From Peteryoungia desertarenae (GTDB lineage: Bacteria > Pseudomonadota > Alphaproteobacteria > Rhizobiales > Rhizobiaceae), in NCBI RefSeq assembly GCF_005860795.2, contig NZ_CP058351.1, forward strand, positions 558,001-622,000: 64,000 nt of DNA. The letters are read 5' to 3'. A program made the translations under genes and the position numbers. A model generated the notes under the pieces. It searched no databases. It was not told the origin of the DNA and saw only the letters and a program-made list of their open reading frames with translations. Below are positions 7,705-16,351 of this stretch, piece by piece (the stretch's first letter is position 1; the number at the start of each line of letters is the position of its first letter).

Positions 7705-9231
7705 TCAGCTCGCCATCTGCCGCCTCAAACCGGCGGCGTAGCGCATGATCACCTGTTCGTTGATCTCGTCGCCCTCGAGCAGACCGACCATCCGGCCCTC
7801 GCGCATCACGGCCACCCGCGTGCAGAGCCCGATCACCTCGGGCATTTCCGAGGAAATCACGATGATCGAGCGTCCCTCGCGGGCGAGTGCTGCAATGAAG
7901 TGATAGATCTGCTGCTTGGTCCCGACATCGATACCGCGCGTCGGCTCGTCGATGATGATCACGTCGGGCTCGACTTCCATGATCTTGGCGAGCAGGAGCT
8001 TCTGCTGGTTGCCGCCGGACATGCGCCCGACCCGCACCTTGTCGTCGCGCACGCGGATGTCGAAACGCCGCCTGGCACGCGCCATGGCCTTGGCCTCGCT
8101 TGCGGGATCGAGGTAACCGTGACGCACGTGATTGTCCATCGACTGCAGCGTCAGGTTCGCGGTCATGCCTTCGCCGAGCAGCAAGCCCTTGCCCTTGCGA
8201 TCCTTGGTCATATAGGCGAGCCCGCGCCGGTTCGCCTCGCGAAAATCCTGCTGGTCCAGCAGGGCACCTTTCAGCCAGACCTCCCCGGACAGGCGCGGAC
8301 GAAGCCCCGCCACCGCCTCCATCAACTCCGTTCGTCCAGAACCGATCAGCCCGGAAAAGCCCAGCACCTCGCCGCGCTTCAGATCGAAACTGGCATTCCT
8401 GACGAAGCCGGTTGTGAGATCTTTGACCGACAGCACGATCTCTTCATCGACATCGGGCTCGTGCTTGTTGGGATAGAGGCTCGACAATTCGCGACCGACC
8501 ATCAGCTGGGCAATCGCCTCGCTGTCGAGTGCCGATGTCGGTGCGGTCTTGACCCACTGACCGTCGCGCAGAACCGTGACCCGGTCGGTGAGCTCCATGA
8601 CTTCGTCGAGCTTGTGGGAAACAAAGACGAAACTTGTTCCGCCGGCCCGCAGCTTGCGCACCTGATCGAACAGCACTTCCGTTTCATCGCGCGAGAGCAC
8701 CGCCGTCGGCTCGTCCATGAAGACGATGCGCGCCTTGCGGCTGATCGCCTTGGCGATCTCCACCATCTGCTTGTCGGCGACGGCGAGCGAACTGATCAGC
8801 GCATTCTCGTCGATCCTGGAACCCAGCTGATCCAGCACCCGCCGCGCCTCGGTGCGCATCACCTTGCGGTCGAGCATGCCGAAGCGTGTGACCTCGCGAC
8901 CGAGAAACAGGCTCTCGGTAACGGTCAGATGGTCGGCAAGATTGAATTCCTGGTGGATCAAGACGATGCCGAGCGCTTCGGCAGCGCCATTGGCCGGCAG
9001 CGTCACCGGCTCGCCGTCGAGCAGGATGCGGCCCGCCGTCGCCTGCTCGAAGCCCGAGAGGATCTTGACCAGCGTCGATTTGCCCGCGCCGTTTTCGCCC
9101 ATCAGCGCGTGCACTTCGCCCGGCAGCACGTCAAAATCCACGCTGAACAGTACCTGCACGTCGCCAAATGATTTGGAGATACGCTCCGCCACGAGCACGG
9201 GTATCCGTGCCTCGCCACCAACCGATGTCAT
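7705..9231 (-). CDS. sugar ABC transporter ATP-binding protein (RbsA/MglA-like, CUT2)
   Basis: Double nucleotide-binding-domain ATPase of 508 aa, the normal length for RbsA/MglA proteins. The first domain has Walker A GENGAGKST at residues 45-53 and Walker B IVFMDEPTAVLS. The second has the degenerate loop GLIGSGRTE, a signature MSGGNQQK and Walker B VIIIDEPTRGID. ATG 9231 is preceded by GGAGGGTAGC, so an ATG 24 bp upstream is not used. It is the first gene of the operon; its promoter lies in the divergent region with the twin operator facing the LacI gene. Confidence 0.93.
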   Translation of the reverse strand: MTSVGGEARIPVLVAERISKSFGDVQVLFSVDFDVLPGEVHALMGENGAGKSTLVKILSGFEQATAGRILLDGEPVTLPANGAAEALGIVLIHQEFNLADHLTVTESLFLGREVTRFGMLDRKVMRTEARRVLDQLGSRIDENALISSLAVADKQMVEIAKAISRKARIVFMDEPTAVLSRDETEVLFDQVRKLRAGGTSFVFVSHKLDEVMELTDRVTVLRDGQWVKTAPTSALDSEAIAQLMVGRELSSLYPNKHEPDVDEEIVLSVKDLTTGFVRNASFDLKRGEVLGFSGLIGSGRTELMEAVAGLRPRLSGEVWLKGALLDQQDFREANRRGLAYMTKDRKGKGLLLGEGMTANLTLQSMDNHVRHGYLDPASEAKAMARARRRFDIRVRDDKVRVGRMSGGNQQKLLLAKIMEVEPDVIIIDEPTRGIDVGTKQQIYHFIAALAREGRSIIVISSEMPEVIGLCTRVAVMREGRMVGLLEGDEINEQVIMRYAAGLRRQMAS

Positions 9232-9272
9232 GCTACCCTCCCGGCGGCTCCTCAACCGCTTATGTCACCCCG

Positions 9273-9307
9273 TGTAAACCTTTACATGAGCAATGTAAAG
9301 GTTTACA
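9273..9307. promoter_or_regulatory. twin LacI-type operator in the divergent promoter
   Basis: Two palindromes, TGTAAACCTTTACA (9273-9286) and TGTAAAGGTTTACA (9294-9307), have centres 21 bp apart, about two helical turns. Together they form a 15-bp perfect inverted repeat with a 5-nt spacer. They lie 41 bp upstream of the ATPase start and 100 bp upstream of the LacI-family gene, which is the natural regulator to bind them. Confidence 0.8.
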
Positions 9308-9407
9308 TCGCCATTCACACGAGAGATTTTGTTCCATCTCCGCTTTCGCAGACGCAGCAGGAAATGTAAGGTCGCAACGATTCCAGTCGGATAGGGGATA
9401 AGGCCGC

Positions 9408-10427
9408 GTGCCGGAGCAAGCACCAGCGACGATCGAGGACGTGGCGCGCATCGCGGAAGTGTCGATCGCGACGGTGAGCCGAGCAATCCACACCCCGGAC
9501 AAGGTGGCGCAATCCACCCGCCAGCGGGTAAACCAGGCAATTGCCATCACCGGCTATACGACCAATGCCATGGCGCGCTCGCTGCGCATGGGCCGGTCGA
9601 ACATGATCCTGATCCTGGCCCCCGATATCGGCGACCCCAACTTCTCCTCGACGCTGATCGGGCTGGAAAACGAGGCGCGTGCCCATGGCTTCGGCGTCCT
9701 GATCGGCCACACCCAGAACGACCCCGAACGCGGCCTGGAATATCTGAAATTCTTGAATTCGGGCCAGGCCACTGGGCTGGTGCTCTTCACCGGCCACGAG
9801 CCCTTCGGCCATCAGGTGGTCGGCCAGCGCCTGCCGCCGTCCGTCGCCGTCTTCGAACCTGTCTTCGGCTCGAAGATCTCCTATGTCGGTGTCGATGATG
9901 TCGCGGGTGCTCGGAAAGCTGCGGAGCACCTGCTCTCTGCCGGCCACCGTTCCATCGCCTTTGTCGGCGACAGCAAGACAAGGCTCGGCCACCAGCGCCG
10001 CCGCCAGGGTTTTGACATCGCGCTTGACGCCGCCCGCATCCCGCCGGGGAGCCGCTTTATCCTCGAAGGCGAAGGCACGATCGAAAGCGGACGCCTCGCC
10101 GTCGAGCAGCTCTTCATGCGCGACACCCTGCCCACCGCCTTCATGTGCGTCAACGACGCCACCGCCGTCGGCGTGATCAACGGCCTCAACGCGCGCGGCT
10201 ATGACCTGCCGCAAGACTTCTCCGTCATCGGTTTCGACGACGTACCCCAGGCCACCTATGTCAATCCGGCGCTGACCACCATCCGCCAGCCCCGCACGGC
10301 GATCGGCCGCCAGGCCATGTCGCTCTTGATCAAGTCCCTCTCCGACCGTCCCGTCGAGCCCCGGGAAATCCTGCTGATGCCGGACCTGATCGTGCGCGGC
10401 TCGGTCACGGGGCCGCAAAGGCGCTAG
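9408..10427 (+). CDS. LacI-family transcriptional regulator
   Basis: Sugar-responsive DNA-binding protein of 339 aa. The N-terminal helix-turn-helix reads TIEDVARIAEVSIATVSRAI (about residues 8-27), followed by the hinge helix region and a periplasmic-binding-like effector domain with VIGFDDVPQATYVNPALTTI near the end. The start is GTG at 9408 with AAGG a few bases upstream. It is divergent from the CUT2 sugar operon, with the twin operator between them, so it most likely represses that operon and possibly itself until the imported sugar or a derivative binds. Confidence 0.93.
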   Translation: MPEQAPATIEDVARIAEVSIATVSRAIHTPDKVAQSTRQRVNQAIAITGYTTNAMARSLRMGRSNMILILAPDIGDPNFSSTLIGLENEARAHGFGVLIGHTQNDPERGLEYLKFLNSGQATGLVLFTGHEPFGHQVVGQRLPPSVAVFEPVFGSKISYVGVDDVAGARKAAEHLLSAGHRSIAFVGDSKTRLGHQRRRQGFDIALDAARIPPGSRFILEGEGTIESGRLAVEQLFMRDTLPTAFMCVNDATAVGVINGLNARGYDLPQDFSVIGFDDVPQATYVNPALTTIRQPRTAIGRQAMSLLIKSLSDRPVEPREILLMPDLIVRGSVTGPQRR

Positions 10428-10763
10428 GGAAGGGTTGTCTAATTGCATGTCATTAGTCAAGGCCGTTGATCAGCCGGCGACCTCACGTGTTGCAGGGTAT
10501 GCAACGCGATATTTATATGACCGAGTCGGGCCTCTGCGTCATTGTTTGCTACTAAGCTATCCGCGCCGGGAGCAGGGTTGTCTCCGCGGTCAACACTTGG
10601 TCGCCGCATAATGGGCCTTCGCAGGGTGGATCTTCCTATGTTTAAGGCGCAGTCTCGTTCGAGCTGCGGCCAAACTGGCGGAATGACCCAACCCACGTCC
10701 ACAGCAGGGACGCTCAGCGTCTCAATCAGGTTTGACGCGCTGAGGTGAGTCGGCTGGCTTCGC
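10428..10763. other. 336-bp stretch between LacI gene and IS110 transposase, no gene recognised
   Basis: Short open frames exist on both strands (for example 10542-10748 plus and 10457-10702 minus) but none shows a recognisable family, ribosome site or signal. Part of it must be the 3' end of the insertion element; a stem CGGCTGGC/GCCAGCCG (10751-10758 and 10776-10783) overlaps the transposase stop codon and could be its terminator. The rest may be remnant DNA. Confidence 0.5.
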
Positions 10764-11795
10764 TTATGCGGGAGCGCCAGCCGATGGATTAAATACTTCC
10801 CCCGTTTTGAGCATGCTGTGCATGATGACTGCGAGCTTTCTCGCGACAGCGACCGCAGCGCGCTTGAAGCCTAACCGCTCACGCAGTTTGAGCCCCCAAT
10901 CTCTCAGACTGCACTCGATCGAAGTTGTGGCTCTCGTCAGGAGCACGGTTGCCGCTTCGTAAAGAAGTCCCCGCAGGTGATTGTCTCCTCGCCGTGAGAT
11001 ACGGCTGTTATAGTCAACCTCGCCCGACTGATAGCGCCGTGTTGTCAGCCCAAGCCAAGCGCCAACGGAGCGTGACGTTCGGAAGTTTTCTGGATTTTCG
11101 ATCGCGGCAACGTAAGACACGGCCGTGACGGCACCAACGCCCGGGATCGTCATCAAAAGCTTGGTAGCCTCGCTCTCTCTCGCCGCTGCGAGCAACTGAT
11201 GACCAAGATCGGCCGCGCGCTTGCGTATGTCGCGCCACGCATCGAGCAGAGGCAGTAGGATCTGTGCCAGGCTGTAATTTCCATCCAACAGTTTCCGCAC
11301 ATTACCATCAAATACACGACCTGTTCCCTTTGGGACAATAAGACCGAACGTCTTCATCAGGCCGCGGATTTGGTTGCTGAGCTGAGTTGTGATTCCCAAA
11401 AGTTGATTTCGCGCCGCCACCAGTGTGCGCGTCAGCATGCTGTCGAAAGACTTTACCCGAACGACCTTGTAAAAGTTCGCTTCTGCCAACTGAGCTAGAC
11501 CATCCGCATCATTGGCATCAGTCTTGTTGAGCGTCTCGTTCAGGACCTTTTGCGCGTGTCGAGCTTCTATGCAGATCGCAGGAAGCCCTTCGGCTGTCAG
11601 CGCATGATAGAACCACGTCGACAATGGCCCCGTCTCGAATACAACGCGCTTTGGGTGCGGGGCGTGCTTACGGATCATCTGCGCCAGAAGTTTTGGATCC
11701 GAAGGGCACTTCCCGCGCCAGACCCGCCTACCGCCTTGTCGGATTGAGATTGCGGTATCTTTCAATGAAACATCAAGCCCAATATACTGGTTCAT
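10764..11795 (-). CDS. IS110-family transposase (DEDD recombinase)
   Basis: 343-aa RNA-guided-type recombinase. The N-terminal RuvC-like DEDD_Tnp_IS110 domain shows D8 (IGLDVS), E54 (VVFETG) and the D93/D96 pair (KTDANDAD). The C-terminal Transposase_20 domain runs from about residue 205 with TIPGVGAVTAVSYVAAI, then GAWLGLTTRRYQSGEV, the region holding the family's catalytic serine. ATG 11795 is set by GGAGGCAACC just upstream. No frameshift or missing acidic residue is visible, so it looks intact. The protein pairs with a bridge (seeker) RNA encoded in the element's non-coding end. Confidence 0.93.
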   Translation of the reverse strand: MNQYIGLDVSLKDTAISIRQGGRRVWRGKCPSDPKLLAQMIRKHAPHPKRVVFETGPLSTWFYHALTAEGLPAICIEARHAQKVLNETLNKTDANDADGLAQLAEANFYKVVRVKSFDSMLTRTLVAARNQLLGITTQLSNQIRGLMKTFGLIVPKGTGRVFDGNVRKLLDGNYSLAQILLPLLDAWRDIRKRAADLGHQLLAAARESEATKLLMTIPGVGAVTAVSYVAAIENPENFRTSRSVGAWLGLTTRRYQSGEVDYNSRISRRGDNHLRGLLYEAATVLLTRATTSIECSLRDWGLKLRERLGFKRAAVAVARKLAVIMHSMLKTGEVFNPSAGAPA

Positions 11796-11856
11796 GGTTG
11801 CCTCCATTCGATGTGTGGGCCCGGTTCCAATCGTGAGCCCGTATTTCCATCTTATC

Positions 11857-11925
11857 GGGGGCAACCACCTCTGCTAGCCATTGCTGAGAAAATGGCCATG
11901 GAGTGAACCGCTCCGCGATTACCCC
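11857..11925 (-). ncRNA. candidate bridge/seeker RNA region of the IS110 element
   Basis: In the transposase sense, this stretch upstream of the gene can fold into a closed multibranch: GGGG/CCCC outer pairing (11857-11860 with 11922-11925), a GCCATT/AATGGC stem (11877-11882, 11891-11896) and a GGAG/CTCC stem (11900-11903, 11911-11914). IS110-group elements encode their guide RNA in the non-coding end 5' of the transposase, so the place fits. Boundaries and loops are guesses. Confidence 0.3.
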
Positions 11926-12062
11926 ATGTTTAAGGAACGCAGGTTCATGGGTGGATGGTTGAGCATGCAGAAATTCAAGATGAGACCAGAGCCACCCTCC
12001 CGGCAGCACATTGTGGACTGATGAAGCGTGATCGCCACTTCAGCGATCGCTTTCCGTCCGGA

Positions 12063-12398
12063 TCAATGGCTGATCATCCAGGGTCTGGCCGAGGGAAATG
12101 TCTTTGCACCATCGGCGCGAAACACTGTTTTGGATTTTTTGGACACGCCACTGCAGCAACCGCAGCCCGGGCCGTGGCCTAGCGACTTCGACGTCTTCGG
12201 CGCATGGGCAGCCTTTTCGTTGGTGCCGATCGCAGTGCGGGTTGCATTGTCCATGAGGGCAAAGAAGGGCGTCGAGAAGAAAGCCCTTGGGGATGCCGTT
12301 CCACAGTGCGGACAATCACAGGGTTCGGCCGAGATGGCCATTGGACGGCTCTCAGTGAAACCGCCACAATCAGGGCAGTTGTAATCGTAATTCGGCAT
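12063..12398 (-). CDS. fmdB: FmdB-family zinc-ribbon protein
   Basis: Small 111-aa protein with an N-terminal zinc ribbon: C8 and C11 (CPDC) and C29 and C32 (CPHC). It has a glycine/cysteine-rich GPGCGCCSG segment and a C-terminus ending RPWMISH, which I recall as characteristic of the longer FmdB proteins next to formamidases. ATG 12398 has AGGGA about nine bases upstream. It follows fmdA on the same strand after a 67-bp gap containing a strong hairpin. FmdB was proposed as a regulator of formamidase in Methylophilus; its molecular role is unproven. Confidence 0.88.
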   Translation of the reverse strand: MPNYDYNCPDCGGFTESRPMAISAEPCDCPHCGTASPRAFFSTPFFALMDNATRTAIGTNEKAAHAPKTSKSLGHGPGCGCCSGVSKKSKTVFRADGAKTFPSARPWMISH

Positions 12399-12431
12399 GG
12401 TCTGTTGTCCCTAAGGTCAGCTTTGCTTTCT

Positions 12432-12458
12432 GGAGGACGCGGACCAGCCGCGCCCTCC
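12432..12458 (-). promoter_or_regulatory. hairpin between fmdA and fmdB
   Basis: GGAGGACGCGG (12432-12442) pairs with CCGCGCCCTCC (12448-12458) around a 5-nt loop with one mismatch. Lying just after the fmdA stop, it probably attenuates transcription into fmdB or protects fmdA mRNA. Confidence 0.5.
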
Positions 12459-12466
12459 CCTCATCC

Positions 12467-13699
12467 TCAAAGGTCGGGCGCAAGCGGCACGTCGATCTTG
12501 CCGTCGAGGAACTTCTTCGGCCCGTCCGCGCCGGGCTTCATGTCGAATTCGAAGATGTCGAGCGGCAGCCAGAGCGTGGCGCAGGCATTCGGAATATCGA
12601 CCACGCCCGAGATATGCCCCTGGACCGGGGCCGTGCCGAGGATCGCATAGGCCTGCGCCCGGGTGTAGCCAAACTTGGTCATGTATTCGATCGCGTTCAG
12701 GCAGGCCTGGCGATAGGCGATGTGGACGTCGAGATAATGCTGCTTGCCACTCTCGTCGACGGAGATCCCTTCAAAGATCAGGTAGTCGTCATATTTCGGC
12801 GTGATCGGCGACGGCCGGAAGATCGGGTTCTTGATCCCGTATTTGGCCATGCCGTCCTTGATCAGCGACACCTTGATATGCAGCCAGCCGGCCATTTCGA
12901 TCGCGCCGCAGAAGGTGATCTCGCCGTCGCCCTGGCTGAAATGCAGGTCGCCCATCGAAAGACCGGCACCGTCGACATAAACAGGGAAATAGATCTTGGA
13001 ACCGCGCGACAGGTCCTTGATGTCGCAATTGCCGCCATGTTCACGCGGCGGCACGGTGCGCGCACCTTCGGCGGCAGCCTTGTCGCGCGCCTCGCCCTTT
13101 AGGCTGCCCATATGGGCGGTATCTCCGCCATCCGGCAGGGCAGCGAGCGGGGGAACGCGGGCCGGATCAGTGTCGAACAGTGCCTTCTCGCGGCTGTTCC
13201 ACATGTCGAGCATCTTGTGATCCGGCAGGCAACCGATCAGGCCTGGATGGATGAGGCCTGCATATTTGACACCTGGCACATGGCGCGAGGAGGTAAACAT
13301 GCCGTGGAAGTCCCAGATCGATTTCTGTGCCTCGGGGAAATGCTCGGTCAGGAAGCCGCCGCCATTCTTCTTGGAGAAGAAGCCGTTGAAGCCCCAGAGA
13401 GAGTTGTCGAAGGCGCCGATATCGAGGATGTCGACGACCAGCAGGTCGCCCGGTTGAGCCCCCTTGACCCCAATCGGCCCGGACAGGAAATGCACCTGGC
13501 TGAGATCGACATCGCGCACATCGGCGGCATCGTCGTCATTCTTGATCTGGCCGCCGGTCCAGTCATAGGTCTCGACCAAGAAATCATCCCCCGGCTCTAC
13601 CCAGCAGGCCATTGGAATGTCTGGGTGCCAGCGGTTGTGGATCTTCTCGTTGGTGTAGGGCGATTGGCTGAGATCGACCTTGATCAGGGTATCAGGCAT
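12467..13699 (-). CDS. fmdA: formamidase (acetamidase/formamidase family)
   Basis: Cytosolic 410-aa hydrolase that cleaves formamide (and other short aliphatic amides) to ammonia and the acid. Length and sequence fit FmdA: the N-terminus KVDLSQSPYTNEKIHNRWHP, the central FPVYVDGAGLSMGDLHFSQGDGE and HISGVVDIPNACATLWLP near the end are typical of the FmdA_AmdA family. A GGAAGGAGCAAGCC ribosome site precedes ATG 13699. It lies directly downstream of the urtE-like gene on the same strand, so the importer and hydrolase form one amide-scavenging operon. Formamidase is more likely than acetamidase because of the length and the adjacent fmdB. Confidence 0.93.
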   Translation of the reverse strand: MPDTLIKVDLSQSPYTNEKIHNRWHPDIPMACWVEPGDDFLVETYDWTGGQIKNDDDAADVRDVDLSQVHFLSGPIGVKGAQPGDLLVVDILDIGAFDNSLWGFNGFFSKKNGGGFLTEHFPEAQKSIWDFHGMFTSSRHVPGVKYAGLIHPGLIGCLPDHKMLDMWNSREKALFDTDPARVPPLAALPDGGDTAHMGSLKGEARDKAAAEGARTVPPREHGGNCDIKDLSRGSKIYFPVYVDGAGLSMGDLHFSQGDGEITFCGAIEMAGWLHIKVSLIKDGMAKYGIKNPIFRPSPITPKYDDYLIFEGISVDESGKQHYLDVHIAYRQACLNAIEYMTKFGYTRAQAYAILGTAPVQGHISGVVDIPNACATLWLPLDIFEFDMKPGADGPKKFLDGKIDVPLAPDL

Positions 13700-13743
13700 G
13701 GCTTGCTCCTTCCTTGGATGTGAAGCGGCTGGGTTTCGTTTGA

Positions 13744-14433
13744 TCAGACGGAGAGGAAGCTGGAGACGCGCGCCTCGTCGATGCCGGCGCGCGGGGCCTC
13801 ATGGACGAATTCGCCCTTTTCGATGACCAGCACCCGGTCGGCCATGTCGAGGGCAAAGCTCAACACCTGTTCGGAGACGACGATGGAAAGGCCGATCTCG
13901 TCGCGGATCCGGCACAGCGTTCGCGCCATCTCCTTGATGATCGATGGCTGGATGCCTTCGGTCGGCTCGTCGAGCAGCAGGACCTTCGGCTTTGATGCCA
14001 GTGCGCGGGCAATCGCCAGTTGCTGCTGCTGACCGCCGGAGAGATTGCCGCCGCGCCGCCCCTTCATCTCCAGCAATACGGGAAAGAGTTCGTAGATCTG
14101 GCCGGGTACGGACCTTTCGCCGGTCACGGACAGCCCGGTTTCGATGTTCTCCTGGACGGTGAGCGTTGAGAAGATCATCCGCCCCTGCGGTACATAAGCG
14201 AGGCCTTTGGCCACGCGTTCGTAGCTTTCAAGCCGCTCGACCGGGGTCTCGCCGATCCGGATCGATCCGGCTGCAGAAGGGACAACTCCCATCAAGGACT
14301 TCATCAGTGTCGTCTTGCCCATTCCGTTGCGGCCCATGATGGCGACGATCTCGGCGGGTTTGACGTCGAAGGACAGGCCGTGAATGACTTCGCTCTGGCC
14401 GTAGCTGACCTTCAGTTTTTCGACACACAGCAT
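13744..14433 (-). CDS. urtE: urea/short-amide ABC transporter ATP-binding protein UrtE
   Basis: LivF-like single-domain ATPase of 229 aa. Walker A is GRNGMGKTT at residues 34-42, the signature is LSGGQQQQ and Walker B is VLLLDEPTEGIQPSII, the last being typical of UrtE. The ATG at 14433 is preceded by GGAGAACGTC, which overlaps the stop of urtD 9 bp upstream. It is the last transporter gene before fmdA. Urea is the usual cargo of UrtABCDE; here formamidase in the same operon suggests formamide or both. Confidence 0.92.
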   Translation of the reverse strand: MLCVEKLKVSYGQSEVIHGLSFDVKPAEIVAIMGRNGMGKTTLMKSLMGVVPSAAGSIRIGETPVERLESYERVAKGLAYVPQGRMIFSTLTVQENIETGLSVTGERSVPGQIYELFPVLLEMKGRRGGNLSGGQQQQLAIARALASKPKVLLLDEPTEGIQPSIIKEMARTLCRIRDEIGLSIVVSEQVLSFALDMADRVLVIEKGEFVHEAPRAGIDEARVSSFLSV

Positions 14434-14442
14434 GACGTTCTC

Positions 14443-15201
14443 CTAGTGCCCCAGATAGACTTCGATGACCTTAGGGTCGTTCTTGACCCGCTCCATGCTG
14501 CCTTCCGACAGGACCTTGCCCTGGTGCAGCACTGTGACACGGTGGGCGATGTCCTCGACGAATTTCATGTCGTGCTCGATGACGATGACCGACTGGTTCT
14601 TTGTGATCGTGTTGAGGAGTTCCGCCGTCTTGATGCGCTCGGCAACGCTCATGCCGGCGACAGGCTCATCCAGCATCAGCAGCCGCGGCTTCTGGATGAG
14701 CAACATGCCGATTTCGAGCCACTGCTTCTGTCCATGGCTGAGGATCGCCGCGTCGGTGTTCAGATGATCCTTGAGGAAAATCAGCTCGGCCACTTCCTCG
14801 ACCCGCTCGATCACCTCGCGGTCGCGTCGGAATGTGAGCGCGCCGAAGACCGACCGGCCCTGCGGAAAGGAGAGTTCGAGGTTCTCGAAGACGGTCAGGT
14901 CCTCGTAGATGGACGGGTTCTGAAACTTGCGGCCGACACCCGCATGCACGATCTCGTGCTCGCGCATGCGGGTGAGCTCGCGCCCATCGAACCTTATGGA
15001 GCCGGATGTCGCCTTTGTGCGTCCGCAGATGAGGTCGAGCACTGTGGTCTTGCCGGCCCCGTTTGGGCCGATAATCACACGGATCTCGTTCTCATCGACG
15101 TAAAGGGAGAGATCATTGACTGCCTTGAAACCGTCGAATGAGACCGTAAGTGCGTCGATGCTGAGAATGAAGTCGTTGGCTGTTTGAGCACTGGCTTGCA
15201 T
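14443..15201 (-). CDS. urtD: urea/short-amide ABC transporter ATP-binding protein UrtD
   Basis: LivG-like ATPase of 252 aa with Walker A GPNGAGKTT (residues 45-53), the UrtD-type signature LSHGQKQWLEIGMLL and Walker B LLMLDEPVAGMS, ending in YLGH as LivG/UrtD proteins commonly do. ATG 15201 is preferred because GGGAGGCGATC lies directly upstream; a second ATG at 15216 overlaps the urtC stop as ATGA but has no clear site. Pairs with UrtE to drive the UrtBC pore. Confidence 0.92.
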   Translation of the reverse strand: MQASAQTANDFILSIDALTVSFDGFKAVNDLSLYVDENEIRVIIGPNGAGKTTVLDLICGRTKATSGSIRFDGRELTRMREHEIVHAGVGRKFQNPSIYEDLTVFENLELSFPQGRSVFGALTFRRDREVIERVEEVAELIFLKDHLNTDAAILSHGQKQWLEIGMLLIQKPRLLMLDEPVAGMSVAERIKTAELLNTITKNQSVIVIEHDMKFVEDIAHRVTVLHQGKVLSEGSMERVKNDPKVIEVYLGH

Positions 15202-15212
15202 GATCGCCTCCC

Positions 15213-16340
15213 TCATTCTGCCGCTTGTGGCTGTGCGAGAGGGCGCCGCTTGCGCAGGCTTGCAAAGAGGCGAGCAAAGAAGGGTTCCACATGCTCCTTG
15301 ACCAGACCGGCAAGGCCATAGGGAAAGGCCATGACAACAGCGATGAACAGACCGCCCATGGCAAACAGCCAGAGTTCTGGGAAGCTCTCGGAAAAGGTCG
15401 TCTTGGCAGCATTGACGAGCAGCGCGCCATAGATCGCCCCGAACAGCGACAGGCGTCCGCCAACGGCCGCAAAGATCACCATCTCGATCGAGGGTACGAT
15501 GCCGACAAAGGAGGGTGACATGAAGCCGACCTGGAGCGTGAACATGGCACCACCGATGGCAGAGATGGCAGCCGCCAGGCAGAAAATGAAAATCTTGAAA
15601 TTGGCGACGTCATAACCGGAGAAGCGGACGCGATCCTCGCGGTCACGCATGGCGATCAGCAACCGACCGAATTTCGAGATGCGAACCGCCTGGGCCAGAA
15701 TGAGAACCCCGATCAAAAGCACGGCATTGACGAAGTAGAGGATCAGCTTGGCCTCGTCGGTACGGATGTCCCAACCGAGCAGGGTTCTGAGATCGGTGAT
15801 TCCGTTGACACCACCGGTATAGCCCTGTTGTCCGATGATCAGGATCGTCAGGATGGCCGCAACCGCCTGGGTGATGATGGCAAAATAGACCCCCCCGACG
15901 CGCCGCTTGAACATGGCGGTACCGATGATGAAGGCAAAGATCGAGGGAACCAGAATGATGGCGAGGATCGTGAATGGGAAGGAATAGAAAGGTTCCCACC
16001 AGGACGGCAGAGCCGTGATCTGGTTCCAGTCCATGAAATCCGGGATTCCAGGTGTGGATTGAATGCTCGTCGCTTCCGGCGTCGATGCTTCAAGCTTGAG
16101 GAACATGGCCATGCAGTAGCCACCAAGGCCAAAGAAGATCCCCTGGCCAAGGCTCAAGATTCCGCCATTGCCCCAGAGGAGGACCAGTCCGATCGCCACG
16201 AACGCGTATGTCAGATATTTGCCGATCAGGTTCAGCCGGAAGATATCAAAGGCCAGGGGGAGAATGAGAAGAAGCAGCGTCGAGAGAATGGCGAAATAGA
16301 ACCATTCCTTGCGCGAGAAGAGAAAGCCGACAACGGGCAT
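15213..16340 (-). CDS. urtC: urea/short-amide ABC transporter permease UrtC
   Basis: LivM-like inner-membrane permease of 375 aa with about ten hydrophobic segments. Family stretches are WGNGGILSLGQGIFFGLGGY near residue 60 and the EAA-like loop AMRDREDRVRFSGYDVANFK. The ATG at 16340 has GGAGACCTCCC immediately upstream; the frame stays open 590 bp further, but that stretch is only the shadow of urtB. It ends overlapping the region of the urtD start and lies 11 bp after urtB. Confidence 0.92.
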   Translation of the reverse strand: MPVVGFLFSRKEWFYFAILSTLLLLILPLAFDIFRLNLIGKYLTYAFVAIGLVLLWGNGGILSLGQGIFFGLGGYCMAMFLKLEASTPEATSIQSTPGIPDFMDWNQITALPSWWEPFYSFPFTILAIILVPSIFAFIIGTAMFKRRVGGVYFAIITQAVAAILTILIIGQQGYTGGVNGITDLRTLLGWDIRTDEAKLILYFVNAVLLIGVLILAQAVRISKFGRLLIAMRDREDRVRFSGYDVANFKIFIFCLAAAISAIGGAMFTLQVGFMSPSFVGIVPSIEMVIFAAVGGRLSLFGAIYGALLVNAAKTTFSESFPELWLFAMGGLFIAVVMAFPYGLAGLVKEHVEPFFARLFASLRKRRPLAQPQAAE

Positions 16341-16351
16341 GGGAGGTCTCC

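Larger units (their letters stand above)
10764..11925 (-). mobile_element. IS110-family insertion sequence (ends not resolved)
   Basis: One DEDD transposase gene plus a non-coding, structured stretch upstream of it. IS110 elements usually lack conventional terminal inverted repeats and target duplications, so the ends cannot be fixed from this sequence. They must fall between the LacI stop (10427) and 10764 on the left and between 11796 and the fmdB stop (12063) on the right. The neighbouring LacI and fmdB genes look complete, so the insertion interrupted no visible gene. Confidence 0.75.

Noticed and set aside
7573..9171. 532-codon plus-strand open frame
   Set aside because: Antisense to the CUT2 ATPase gene; histidine/leucine-rich composition typical of a shadow frame.
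10457..10702. 81-codon minus-strand frame beside the IS110 transposase
   Set aside because: Thought of a transposase or gene remnant, but no motif could be matched, so no call was made.
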